Positions 42,866-51,201 of a stretch of DNA of 64,000 nt are shown piece after piece (positions within the stretch are counted from its first letter, which is position 1; the number at the start of each line of letters is the position of its first letter). The notes beneath the pieces are model-generated. The model did no database searches. It saw only the letters and a list, made by a program, of their open reading frames with translations, and was not told the origin of the DNA. Position numbers and translations under genes: made by a program. Source of the DNA: Actinobacteria bacterium UBA2279 (GTDB lineage: Bacteria; Actinomycetota; Coriobacteriia; Anaerosomatales; Anaerosomataceae); NCBI GenBank assembly GCA_002347365.1, contig DDWT01000033.1, forward strand, positions 62,001 to 126,000, given 5' to 3'.

Positions 42866-42915
42866 TTGACCACGGATACCGAGGGGGGTATGCTGGATTA
42901 TACCAGCGGGGGTAT
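42866..42915 (+). promoter_or_regulatory. Promoter with two ATACC-N6-GGTAT operator copies
   Basis: TTGACC (42866-42871) and TATGCT (42889-42894), spaced by 17 bases, form a good promoter for the oxidoreductase gene. Two copies of ATACC-N6-GGTAT lie at 42876-42891 and 42900-42915, one overlapping the spacer and -10 box and one just past the start, 24 bases apart. Between them GCTGG-ATTATA-CCAGC adds a further inverted repeat. The arrangement strongly suggests repression; the G-rich right halves recall CsoR-type operators. Confidence 0.6.
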
Positions 42916-42967
42916 GCCACGGTTCAAGCGTCGGGGGGATATGCGCCCGACGGAAAGGACGATTCTG

Positions 42968-45900
42968 ATGTCAGTTGTGAACGAGCGCGTAGAAGCCCAG
43001 CTCAAGGAGATCTTCGGCGAACGGGTGAGAACCGATCAGGTAGAGCGGAAACTGTATTCCGCGGACATCGGTTCATTGCCCAAACTGGTGAAGCCGTTCA
43101 TGCCTACGGGTATCGCCGGGGCCGTCGTGCGCCCGGAGATCGAAGCGGAGATCGTTGCGCTGCTGAAGCTTGCGAGAAACGAACGGGTTTCGGTCGTGCC
43201 TCGCGGTATGTCGACTTCTGGATATGGCGGAGTACTTCCTCTGCCGGGCGCGATAGTGGCGGACATGTCGGCGATGGGCAAGGTGCTTGAGATCGACGCC
43301 AAGGCGAAGACCGCTCGTGTGCAGGGCGGTACGTTGTGGGAGCCGCTCCAGAAGAAGCTGAATGCGATTGGTCTTGATCTTCGTCTGTACCCGTCCTCGT
43401 TGCCGTCATCGACGGTCGCCGGTTGGCTGGCCCAAGGTGGAGCCGGATTCGGCAGCTACGAGTACGGTTTCTTCAAGGAGAGCGTTCATTCAGCACGGGT
43501 AGTCCAGCCGAACGGTGAAGTCGAGGTGTTCGCCGGTGAGGAACTGGAGATGCTCGTCGCCGACGCCGAGGGTATCACCGGCATCATCACCGAGGTCACC
43601 ATCGCCCTGCGCGAGCTCGAACCTGAGGTGCATCGCGTTCTGTCATTCCCGAGTATCGATGCCCTCCACTCGGCACTGAAGGCCATCTCGGTACAGAAGC
43701 TTCCGATCTGGTCGTTGACGTTCCTCAATCCCGAGTCTGTTCATCTCAAGAAGACCATTCCGCACCGGCACGGTCACCCGTACGAGCATGCTCACCTCGG
43801 GTACGAGCCCGAGCTGCCGGAAGCGTTTCTGGCTGTGATCGCGTATCCGGAGTCCAGGCGTCACGCGATCGATGCTGCCCTGGGTGCGATCATGCATGCG
43901 AGCGGTGGCGAGGAACTCGAGGCTGAGGCCGCTGAACACGAGTGGGACCAGCGTTTTGCGCCGATGCGCTTGAAGCGCGTCGGACCGTCGATCGTCCCGA
44001 CCGAGGTGGTCGTGCCTCTTGAGGAACTAGGCACCGTTCTCGCCGAGATCGGCGATAGGGTGAAGCAGCCTTTCGTGCTCGAGGGGATGCTCGGCAAAGG
44101 CGACAAGGTGGTGCTTCTCGGCTTCATTCCTCACGACGAGCGCACGCTTGCTTTCAACCTCGCGTTCGCCCTGTCGCTCGTTGTGATCAAGATCGCTAAG
44201 CAACATTACGGCGGCGCGTATTCGACGGGCTTGTTCTTCCGTCAGGAGGCGAAGAGCGTGCTTGGCGAGAAGAAATACGCCAGGCTGCAGGAGCACAAGC
44301 GTTCCAAAGACTCTGCCGGGGTCATGAATCCGAAGAAGATCCTTGGTATGGGTGCCGTTAACGCACTGATGGGGGCTGCGCTCGCGTTCGAGCCTCTGGT
44401 CAGGCCGATAGCGAACGCCGCGAAGGCGCCGACCGGAGATATGGTGGGCACCAAGGAGAAGCACGGCGTGCCTGCTGACGTGGCCTTCTACTCATATGCA
44501 TGCGCACAGTGTGGCTACTGTGTGCCGACGTGTGAGGAGTACAGCGTACGAGGCTGGATGTCTCACTCGCCGAGAGGCAAGTACCTCTACCTGCGCGAGG
44601 TAGTCGAGGGTCGCGAGAAGTTCGACCAGCACATGGTCGACACGTTCTTGGTCTGTACCACCTGCGAAGTCTGCAACACGCGCTGCCAGTTGCAGCTGCC
44701 GGTCGAGCACTCGTGGATGGCAATGCGAGGCAAGCTCATCGATGAAGAGAAGCGGATGACGTTCCCGCCCTTTGAGATGATGGCAGCCTCGTTGCGGGGA
44801 GAGCGGAATATCTGGGCCGCCAAGAAGGAGCACCGCGCGGACTGGGTGCCGGAGCACATGAAGCCCAAGATCGACGAGTCCTCTGACATCCTGTACTTCG
44901 CCGGCTGCACTGCGAGCCTGGTCAACACCGACGTCGCGCAGGCCTCAGTCGAACTGCTCGACCGTGCCGGCGTGAAGTTCAACTACATGGGCGAGGACGA
45001 GGCTTGTTGTGGTATCCCGATGAAGGTCGCCGGCAAGTGGGATGTCTTCGAGGAGATCTACGAGCACAACACGTCCGAGGCGCGTAAGCGCGGAGCCAAG
45101 ACCATCGTCACCTCGTGCCCGGCCTGCGCTCTGGTCTGGAAGGAACTCTACGCCAACCTGGCCGCCGAGCGCGGTGAGGAGTACGAGTTCGAGGTCAAGC
45201 ACTACTCCGAGCTGGTCGCCGACGCCATCGCCGACGGCACGCTCGAGTTCGATCATGAGGTCAACAAGAAGCTGACCTTCCACGACTCGTGCCATATGGG
45301 ACGCGCTCAGGGTAACTACGAACCGCCGCGCGACATCATCAAGGCGATTCCGGGCGTCGAGTATGTGGAGATGGAGCACCACCACGAGGACGCGCTGTGC
45401 TGCGGTTCGGTACTGACGCTCATCGGCGAGACTCCCGTGGCGCCCGAGCTGGGCAAGATGCGGCTGGATGAGGCGGTGGCCGTGGAGGCGGACGCGATGG
45501 TGGCGCTCTGCCCGTGCTGCCAGGTCCAGTTCCGTGACTCGGTGGCCAAGAAGGGCATCCCGATGGAGGTCGTCGACCTTGCCCACCTGGCGATGGACGG
45601 CCTTGGCATCACTCATCCGGATCCTACGGCTTACGCGAACGAGATGTGGGGCCATTTCGAGAAGTTCATCTGGCTCATGAAGCCGGAATCGATCGCTGAC
45701 ATCATGGCGGCACTGCTGCCTCAGATGATGAAGGCGATGCCGGGCGGCATGGTGCCGATGATGAAGGTCGCACGCTCGATCCCAGGCGGATTGGCGATGA
45801 TGGGCAAGATGATGCCGGCGATGATGCCGAGGATGATGCCGGCGATGATGCCGCAGGTCATGCCCGCGATGCTGGACGAGGTATCTCGGCGCGTCGGTGC

Positions 45901-46036
45901 ATTGCCCGATGACATGGAAGAACTCATGCCCGACCTGCTGCCGGCAACCATGGACGCGCTGCTACCCAATATGCTGCCATCGGTGATTCCAAGCCTGCTT
46001 CCCCGGATGCTGGAGTACATCAAGAACGATCTGTAG
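42968..46036 (+). CDS. FAD/Fe-S oxidoreductase (GlcD-GlcF type fusion) with Met-rich tail
   Basis: A 1022-residue fusion. Residues about 40-200 form an FAD-binding PCMH domain, and 200-470 an FAD-oxidase C domain (DLD/GlcD-like). A ferredoxin-type part follows with CAQCGYCVPTC (Cys512 on) and CTTCEVCNTRC (Cys563 on), then two CCG domains (GEDEACCGIPM..SCPACA and EDALCCGSVL..CPCCQ), as in GlcF and heterodisulfide reductase. It likely oxidises a 2-hydroxyacid such as lactate. The last ~110 residues are unusual: KMMPAMMPRMMPAMMPQVMP followed by Leu/Pro-rich repeats. I chose ATG 42968, after GGAAAGGA; the open frame extends upstream to 42596 across the promoter. Confidence 0.87.
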   Translation: MSVVNERVEAQLKEIFGERVRTDQVERKLYSADIGSLPKLVKPFMPTGIAGAVVRPEIEAEIVALLKLARNERVSVVPRGMSTSGYGGVLPLPGAIVADMSAMGKVLEIDAKAKTARVQGGTLWEPLQKKLNAIGLDLRLYPSSLPSSTVAGWLAQGGAGFGSYEYGFFKESVHSARVVQPNGEVEVFAGEELEMLVADAEGITGIITEVTIALRELEPEVHRVLSFPSIDALHSALKAISVQKLPIWSLTFLNPESVHLKKTIPHRHGHPYEHAHLGYEPELPEAFLAVIAYPESRRHAIDAALGAIMHASGGEELEAEAAEHEWDQRFAPMRLKRVGPSIVPTEVVVPLEELGTVLAEIGDRVKQPFVLEGMLGKGDKVVLLGFIPHDERTLAFNLAFALSLVVIKIAKQHYGGAYSTGLFFRQEAKSVLGEKKYARLQEHKRSKDSAGVMNPKKILGMGAVNALMGAALAFEPLVRPIANAAKAPTGDMVGTKEKHGVPADVAFYSYACAQCGYCVPTCEEYSVRGWMSHSPRGKYLYLREVVEGREKFDQHMVDTFLVCTTCEVCNTRCQLQLPVEHSWMAMRGKLIDEEKRMTFPPFEMMAASLRGERNIWAAKKEHRADWVPEHMKPKIDESSDILYFAGCTASLVNTDVAQASVELLDRAGVKFNYMGEDEACCGIPMKVAGKWDVFEEIYEHNTSEARKRGAKTIVTSCPACALVWKELYANLAAERGEEYEFEVKHYSELVADAIADGTLEFDHEVNKKLTFHDSCHMGRAQGNYEPPRDIIKAIPGVEYVEMEHHHEDALCCGSVLTLIGETPVAPELGKMRLDEAVAVEADAMVALCPCCQVQFRDSVAKKGIPMEVVDLAHLAMDGLGITHPDPTAYANEMWGHFEKFIWLMKPESIADIMAALLPQMMKAMPGGMVPMMKVARSIPGGLAMMGKMMPAMMPRMMPAMMPQVMPAMLDEVSRRVGALPDDMEELMPDLLPATMDALLPNMLPSVIPSLLPRMLEYIKNDL
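45809..45868 (+). repeat. Five 12-base tandem units encoding the Met/Pro tail
   Basis: Five consecutive 12-base units, consensus ATGATGCCGGCG (Met-Met-Pro-Ala), run from 45809 to 45868; unit 5 starts GTC. The array encodes residues about 948-967 of the oxidoreductase. In-frame repeats of this type can change copy number by slippage without breaking the frame. Confidence 0.85.
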
Positions 46037-46048
46037 ACTCAACGCGTA

Positions 46049-46092
46049 CGAAGGGCGGCAGGTTTCAAACCTGTCGCCCTTCGTGTTTACTT
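46049..46092 (+). terminator. Strong terminator after the FAD/Fe-S oxidoreductase
   Basis: A stem of about 17 pairs starting CGAAGGGCGGCAGG (46049) and closing CCTGTCGCCCTTCG (46083), with almost no loop beyond TTTCAAA pairing, followed by TGTTTACTT. Confidence 0.85.
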
Positions 46093-46161
46093 GAGCATGA
46101 GACGCCGCAGCACAGCGCGGTCTGTCTTCAGTCGGAACGGGAACTCACCGATAAGGAAGCC

Positions 46162-46857
46162 ATGAGCGCTCCATCGAAAGCCAGCATAGTCGGCAAACTG
46201 CGGTCGTTTGCCATGTTCGCAGACCTTGCGGAGGCGGACCTGAGCACCCTCGCCGAGATGATGACCTTCAAGCAGTTTTCGAAGGGCTCATTCGTCGTTA
46301 CGCAAAACGAGCGGGGAACGGCGATGTACTTCCTCGTGTCAGGACGCGTGAAGGTCTCTCTGGCTTCTCCGGAAGGCAAGGAGTTGGCGCTCAGCTATCT
46401 GGAGGCGCCTGCTCACTTCGGGGAGATGAGCCTTGTTGATGCCGAGCCCAGATCTGCGGACGTCATCGCTGTCACCGACATAGAGGTGTTCACCCTCGAT
46501 GCGAGGGATCTGTCGTCCGCCATCCAGCTTCAGCCGCGACTGGCTCTCACACTGATTGCGACATTGTCCCGACGAGTCAGACAGATGATCGGTCGCCTCG
46601 AGGATATGGCCTTCAATGATGCCACGCATCGGGTGATGAGAGTGCTACTCAATGTCGCGACCGCGTCATATGAGTCGACCGGTGTCCCGATCGTCGAGGG
46701 CCTGACGCACTACGAGATCGCCACGCTTGCAGGAACGTCACGCGAGACAGCAAGCCGGGTGATCTCGCAGCTCGGCAAGGATGGGGTCGTGGGCACGAGG
46801 GGCAGGAAGATAGTGGTCGACCTGATATCGCTCGGCGAACTTCTGGAGAGCGACTAA
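46162..46857 (+). CDS. Crp/Fnr-family transcription regulator
   Basis: A 231-residue regulator. The cyclic-nucleotide-binding-type jelly roll (about 15-125) includes GTAMYFLVSGRVKVS and HFGEMSLVDAEPRSADVIA, the latter close to the CRP phosphate-binding cassette. The helix-turn-helix is THYEIATLAGTSRETASRVISQL. There are no Cys residues, so it is not an Fe-S FNR. A TGTGA-N6-TCACG site lies downstream at 46951, before the next gene, and may be a target. Effector unknown. Confidence 0.92.
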   Translation: MSAPSKASIVGKLRSFAMFADLAEADLSTLAEMMTFKQFSKGSFVVTQNERGTAMYFLVSGRVKVSLASPEGKELALSYLEAPAHFGEMSLVDAEPRSADVIAVTDIEVFTLDARDLSSAIQLQPRLALTLIATLSRRVRQMIGRLEDMAFNDATHRVMRVLLNVATASYESTGVPIVEGLTHYEIATLAGTSRETASRVISQLGKDGVVGTRGRKIVVDLISLGELLESD

Positions 46858-46950
46858 GGGGGCCCTATAGGTTCTGAGCGGACTGCATTGGGGACAAAAG
46901 GTATCTGAGGAATGCTGAACGGCTACCGTTGAGCCAGAACCATTCGTGTG

Positions 46951-46966
46951 TGTGACCCGCATCACG
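46951..46966 (+). promoter_or_regulatory. CRP-family operator candidate
   Basis: TGTGA-CCCGCA-TCACG matches the CRP consensus TGTGA-N6-TCACA at all but one base. It is 94 bases past the Crp/Fnr gene and 66 bases before the start of the secreted small protein. No clean -10/-35 pair is visible nearby. Confidence 0.55.
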
Positions 46967-47031
46967 TCTTGCTTCCTGCTCGCTGACGATACCTTCCGTG
47001 TATGAGCGATGCATGGAAGGGGCGCCACGAC

Positions 47032-47385
47032 ATGAAGCGGGTGCACGCGTTGTCGGGAATCGCGATGCTGGCAATGACGATCATGCTCTTGTCCGCGGTG
47101 CCTGCTGTTGCCGACGAACCGGTTCTTGTGGATCGGAGAGTCGAGACGGTCAGCGGCGCACAGCTGGCCAGGGACATAGTCACCAGCGTGACGGATGTGG
47201 ATCTGGGTTCTGACGGTGCCACCGTTACGCTCAATGTCGATGGTGAGGACAAGTCGATCAACCTGAACGTCGGTTCCCTTGGCGGCAAAGGTGCCGTGGG
47301 CGGGATATTCGGGATCGCTGCGCTGTCGGGTGTGGCAGCCACATCGATGAAGCTCATCGGCAGATTGGCCAGGTTGTTCCACTAA
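47032..47385 (+). CDS. Small secreted protein with C-terminal hydrophobic segment, unknown
   Basis: A 117-residue protein. A signal peptide covers residues 1-28 (MKRV..AVPAVADE), followed by a soluble segment of alternating Asp and Val (DVDLGSDGATVTLNVDGED) and a C-terminal Gly/Ala-rich hydrophobic helix (about 82-110) that could anchor it. I chose ATG 47032, which has GGAAGGGG upstream, over ATG 47002. A CRP-type site precedes the gene and a haem-binding protein gene follows 68 bases later. Function unknown. Confidence 0.6.
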   Translation: MKRVHALSGIAMLAMTIMLLSAVPAVADEPVLVDRRVETVSGAQLARDIVTSVTDVDLGSDGATVTLNVDGEDKSINLNVGSLGGKGAVGGIFGIAALSGVAATSMKLIGRLARLFH

Positions 47386-47453
47386 GCCGCCGCGCATCTC
47401 ACTTCGGAAAGGGGAAGAACTCCAGTAGTCCATTCGACCGTATGGAGGCTGCG

Positions 47454-47681
47454 ATGAAGGAGTTCACGCTCGATGATCTGAAGCAATTCGACGGCACCAG
47501 GGGCAAGCCGGCGTACGTGGCGTACAAAGGAATGGTCTACGACTTGACTGAAAGCGCCATGTGGGGCGACGGCGATCACGAGGGCATGCACTCGGCAGGC
47601 GAGGACCTGACCGAAGCGCACGAAGAGGCGCCTCACGACGAGCACGTGCTTGACTTCCCGGAGGTCGGAAAGCTGGTCTAG
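47454..47681 (+). CDS. Small cytochrome b5-like haem-binding protein
   Basis: A 75-residue protein matching the short prokaryotic cytochrome b5-like domain: FTLDDLKQFDGTRGKPAYVAYKG split over residues 4-26, then VYDLTES, and His ligands likely in GDHEGMHSAGEDL and EEAPHDEHVL. I chose ATG 47454, with GGAGG five bases upstream, over ATG 47442. It would carry electrons or bind haem/steroid in the cytoplasm. The stop shares CTAG with rlmD. Confidence 0.82.
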   Translation: MKEFTLDDLKQFDGTRGKPAYVAYKGMVYDLTESAMWGDGDHEGMHSAGEDLTEAHEEAPHDEHVLDFPEVGKLV

Positions 47682-49006
47682 AGCGCTTCCAGTACAAGCA
47701 CCGTCTCAATATGGTAGGTCTGAGGAAACAGGTCGACGGGGATGGCTTCCGTCGGCCTGTATCCGTGATCAGCGAGGCGCGCAGCATCACGGGCGAGCGT
47801 GGCCGGATCGCACGACACGTAGGCGATACGTCGTGCTCCGGTTGCCGTCATAGAGGCAACGGTGCTATCGGCCAGCCCCGCGCGGGGAGGGTCGACGACC
47901 AGGAGGTCGGCGTTGCCGAGCGTCGGCAGGATGCGATCAGCATCGCCCGGTTCGATCTCGGCGAACAGTCCATTCACTTCCAGGTTGCGCCGCAGGTCTG
48001 CGATCGCATGCCGCGAGGATTCGACGGCGATCACGTCGCCCGCTAGCTCAGCCAACGGCAGCGTGAATGTACCGACACCGGCGAACAGATCGACAACAAG
48101 GTCGCTGCCGTCGGGCTCAAGGGCATCGATCACGACTCTCCTGAGCTGTCGCGCAGCAGCGGTGTTCACCTGGAAGAATGATGGCGCCGAGACGAGATAT
48201 CGATGCTGGTCGATGCGCTCTTCCCACATCCCGGGACCGCTGAGTACCTCGACTTTGCTGACATTCCTCGCCTTGAGATCGCCTTTGAAGAGCACCCGCG
48301 TGATGGTCTTTGCGCCGACAGCATCGGTGAGTATCTTCGCAGCGAGCTGCCTGGGGAATGGTCCGGGGGCGGTCCACAGGTCGACCTCGATGTTGCCGGC
48401 TGTTGAGACTCGAAGTGCGACCCGTTCGACGGCGGTGTCGACGCGGGAGTTGAGATAGCGAAGCGCGCCGGTCAAAGAACGTGGGGCGCGCTCGAGTTTC
48501 TTGGGCAGTAGAAGACATCGATCGATGGGAAGCACGTGCGCGGATCCCGCTCGCGAGAAGCCGAGCACCAGACCCTGTGGGCCGGCCGCGCCGGAGAGTT
48601 CGATCTTGTTGCGGTATCCGTACGAACTCGAACTGCCAAGGGTATCGCGCACCGGGACATCGAGTTTGCCTATTCGCTGCAGCGCATCGGCAACAGACCG
48701 ACGTTTCCAGTCGAGCTGCACCCCGTAGTCGATGTGCTGCCACTGGCAGCCGCCGCATTGGCCGAAGTACGGGCAACGTGGAGTCACTCGATCTTCAGAG
48801 GGCGTCAGGATCTCGCTGATCGATGCCTTGCGGAATCTCCCATGGTCCTCGAGTATCTCGACGCGCACGATGTCGCCCGGGCAGGCCCCTTCGACGAAGA
48901 CGGTGACACCGTCCTCGGCACGTGCCACGCCTGCACCTCCGTATGCTAGGCTTTCAATCGAGAGTTCCACGTATGCTCCTGTCAGCTTGCCTTCGGCGAC
49001 CATCAT
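47678..49006 (-). CDS. rlmD: 23S rRNA (uracil-5-)-methyltransferase RlmD/TrmA family
   Basis: A 442-residue SAM-dependent uracil-C5 RNA methyltransferase. An N-terminal TRAM domain (VELSIESLAYGGAGVAR) is followed by the iron-sulfur motif CPYFGQCGGCQW, a central domain, the SAM site VVDLFAGVGTFTLPLA, DPPRAGL and the catalytic Cys in YVSCDPATLARD. ATG 49006 lacks a ribosome-binding site; GTG 48970, five bases after AGGAG, may be the real start (430 residues). Which uridine is modified (rRNA or tRNA) cannot be told. Confidence 0.9.
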   Translation of the reverse strand: MMVAEGKLTGAYVELSIESLAYGGAGVARAEDGVTVFVEGACPGDIVRVEILEDHGRFRKASISEILTPSEDRVTPRCPYFGQCGGCQWQHIDYGVQLDWKRRSVADALQRIGKLDVPVRDTLGSSSSYGYRNKIELSGAAGPQGLVLGFSRAGSAHVLPIDRCLLLPKKLERAPRSLTGALRYLNSRVDTAVERVALRVSTAGNIEVDLWTAPGPFPRQLAAKILTDAVGAKTITRVLFKGDLKARNVSKVEVLSGPGMWEERIDQHRYLVSAPSFFQVNTAAARQLRRVVIDALEPDGSDLVVDLFAGVGTFTLPLAELAGDVIAVESSRHAIADLRRNLEVNGLFAEIEPGDADRILPTLGNADLLVVDPPRAGLADSTVASMTATGARRIAYVSCDPATLARDAARLADHGYRPTEAIPVDLFPQTYHIETVLVLEAL

Positions 49007-49079
49007 ACGTCAGCGACACCGTGGGTATGTTATTGAGTCAGGGCATACTCATGCCGATAGGTAGAGGAATGTCGGTTCC

Positions 49080-49096
49080 CGCGGGATCATCCCGCG
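49080..49096 (+). promoter_or_regulatory. 17-base palindrome in the leader of the receiver-PilT gene
   Basis: CGCGGGAT-C-ATCCCGCG is a perfect eight-base inverted repeat, 43 bases before the likely GTG start and between divergent genes. TTGAGT (49034-49039) upstream might be a -35 box. Possible operator or leader hairpin. Confidence 0.45.
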
Positions 49097-49138
49097 ATCA
49101 TGTTTTGGCATGCACCCGTCGAGGAGGTCACGAGCACA

Positions 49139-50755
49139 GTGGCAGGAATCCAGGTTCTCATCGTTCACGACGATGCCACGTACTTCGAGAGAGTCAGTGG
49201 CGCGATGAAGGCAGCACTCCCGGACGCCGATCTGTACAATGCCATCTCCGGCCCGCGCGGGCTGGGGATTGCGAAGCAGCGTACACCTGATGTCATCATC
49301 GTCGACGGCGATCTTGTGGGGATGGACGGTTTCGCCTTCACCCAGGAGTTGAAGGCTGACCCGGATCTCTCGAGCATTCCCGTGATGATCGTCTCAGCGC
49401 TACCCAACGACGCTACCGCGCTCAAGGCGCGCCAGGTCGGTGCTGCCGCACACATGCCGAGTTCGGCGGATAGTGCAGCGCTTGTTCAGAAGATACTGTC
49501 CATTGCGAAGGTCGAGGCCACCGTGGCTCAAGTGGCAGCTGCGGATCAGCCGGCCTCCGGAGGGTACGGCACTCCGCAGCCTGCCCCGGCGGGGTACGGC
49601 GCGCCGCAGCCCGTCCCTGCGACGGCGCCGGCACCACAGCCGGCGGTATCCCAGAACCCTGCATCCGCCGGGCCGAAACGCAACGACAACGTGCACATCG
49701 ATGACCTGCTGCGCCTCATGATCGATCGAGGCGGCTCCGACCTGCACATCGCAGTCGGGAGTCCTCCCGGTATCCGTCAGCGTGGCGAGCTGCTTCCGGT
49801 CGAGAACATGCCGTTGCTCACACCGCGCGACACGCAGGAGATGATCCTGAACCTGTTGTCCGAGGAGCAACGCAAACGCTTCGAGACCGAGTTGGAGCTG
49901 GACTTCGCGTACAGCATTCCGGGCCTGTCGCGCTTCCGTGCCAATGTGTTCCAGCAGCGTAACTCCCTGGGGGCGGTGTTCCGGGTCATCCCGATCAAGA
50001 TCCCGACACTCGAAGATCTCAATCTTCCGAAGGTATGCCGTTTTCTGGCCGAGCGACCGCGTGGTCTCGTGCTCGTCACCGGACCGACCGGGTCGGGTAA
50101 GTCCACGACACTGGCGGCAATGATCGATCACATAAACACGACAAGGTCCCTGCATATCATCACGCTTGAGGACCCCATCGAGTTCATGCACAAGAACAAG
50201 AAGTCGTACGTCAATCAGAGAGAGATCGGTGAAGATACGCACTCGTTCACCTCGGCTCTCAAGCGAGTGCTGCGGCAGGACCCGGACGTGATCCTGGTGG
50301 GCGAGATGCGCGACCTTGAGACCATCGCGGCTGCGATCACCGCTGCCGAGACCGGTCACCTTGTCCTCGCGACCCTGCACACGACAGGTGGTCCTGCGAC
50401 CGTCGACCGTATCATCGACGTGTTCCCCCCGCACCAGCAGCAACAGGTGCGCATGCAGTTGTCCGGTACGCTGGAAGGAGTTCTGTCGCAGGTCTTGCTG
50501 CGCTCGACGGATGGCAAATCCCGGGTGATGGCAATGGAGATCATGCTCGGTATCCCCGCGATCAGCAACCTGATTCGTGAGGGAAAGACGCATCAGATGC
50601 CCACGATCATCCAGGGTGGCGCGTCCATGGGCATGCAGACGCTTGACCAGCATCTCAAAGCACTGCTGCAGGCGGGCAAGGTCACCTACGAAGAGGCCAT
50701 AAGTAAGGCCCAGGAGCCGCGTGAGCTCGCGCAGATGGTCGGACGGAAGCTCTAG
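49139..50755 (+). CDS. Receiver domain fused to PilT-type retraction ATPase
   Basis: A 538-residue fusion. Residues 1-125 are a receiver domain with acidic pair Asp11-Asp12, phospho-acceptor Asp56 and Ser in VSALPND; the conserved signalling Lys is replaced by Ser (HMPSSAD). A Pro/Ala/Gln linker (about 140-180, PQPAPAGYGAPQPVP) leads to a PilT ATPase with Walker A GPTGSGKS (315-322), Asp box TLEDPIEF, Walker B DPDVILVGEMRD and His box HLVLATLHT. PilT retracts type IV pili. GTG 49139 has GGAGG 11 bases upstream; ATG 49100 lacks a ribosome-binding site. Operon partner unknown. Confidence 0.92.
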   Translation: MAGIQVLIVHDDATYFERVSGAMKAALPDADLYNAISGPRGLGIAKQRTPDVIIVDGDLVGMDGFAFTQELKADPDLSSIPVMIVSALPNDATALKARQVGAAAHMPSSADSAALVQKILSIAKVEATVAQVAAADQPASGGYGTPQPAPAGYGAPQPVPATAPAPQPAVSQNPASAGPKRNDNVHIDDLLRLMIDRGGSDLHIAVGSPPGIRQRGELLPVENMPLLTPRDTQEMILNLLSEEQRKRFETELELDFAYSIPGLSRFRANVFQQRNSLGAVFRVIPIKIPTLEDLNLPKVCRFLAERPRGLVLVTGPTGSGKSTTLAAMIDHINTTRSLHIITLEDPIEFMHKNKKSYVNQREIGEDTHSFTSALKRVLRQDPDVILVGEMRDLETIAAAITAAETGHLVLATLHTTGGPATVDRIIDVFPPHQQQQVRMQLSGTLEGVLSQVLLRSTDGKSRVMAMEIMLGIPAISNLIREGKTHQMPTIIQGGASMGMQTLDQHLKALLQAGKVTYEEAISKAQEPRELAQMVGRKL

Positions 50756-50781
50756 AAGCCGCGGCATCTGAAAGGGGCAAG

Positions 50782-51201
50782 ATGGACACGGTGAAGGTCA
50801 AATGGAATGGCGGACGCCGCTTCGTCGCATGGGATGAGGCTGGACACGGCGTCGTCATGGATGCTGCGGCCGCGCACAAGGGCGACGGCAGCGGAGCGCG
50901 TCCCCTTGAACTCGTTCTCTACGCGCTCGGGGGCTGCACGGGCATAGATATCGTGGCGATCTTGGAGAAGCAGCGGCAAGATGTCCGGGATTTCGAGCTG
51001 TTGATCACTGCGGAACAGCGTGAGGAACAGCCCCGGTACTACGACCGAATCAATATCGAGTACGTACTCAGCGGTTCAGGCCTGAAGCCGTCCGCAGTAG
51101 AGCGAGCGATCGCGCTTTCCGAGGACAAGTATTGCTCGGTCAAAGGGATGTTCGGTCCGGGCGTCTCAGTGACCACGAGCTATCGTCTCATCGATGTCTG
51201 A
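50782..51201 (+). CDS. OsmC-family protein
   Basis: A 139-residue OsmC/Ohr-like protein with both active Cys: YALGGCTGIDIV (Cys53) and EDKYCSVKGMFG. The family includes peroxiredoxins that reduce organic hydroperoxides. ATG 50782 follows AAAGGGG, 26 bases after pilT. It overlaps the glycosyltransferase gene by eight bases. It probably has a role in oxidative or thiol stress. Confidence 0.9.
   Translation: MDTVKVKWNGGRRFVAWDEAGHGVVMDAAAAHKGDGSGARPLELVLYALGGCTGIDIVAILEKQRQDVRDFELLITAEQREEQPRYYDRINIEYVLSGSGLKPSAVERAIALSEDKYCSVKGMFGPGVSVTTSYRLIDV

Noticed and set aside
42596..42967. N-terminal extension of the FAD/Fe-S oxidoreductase
   Set aside because: The extension overlaps the divergent HAD gene and the promoter with its operators; ATG 42968 has a good ribosome-binding site and starts the recognisable domain.
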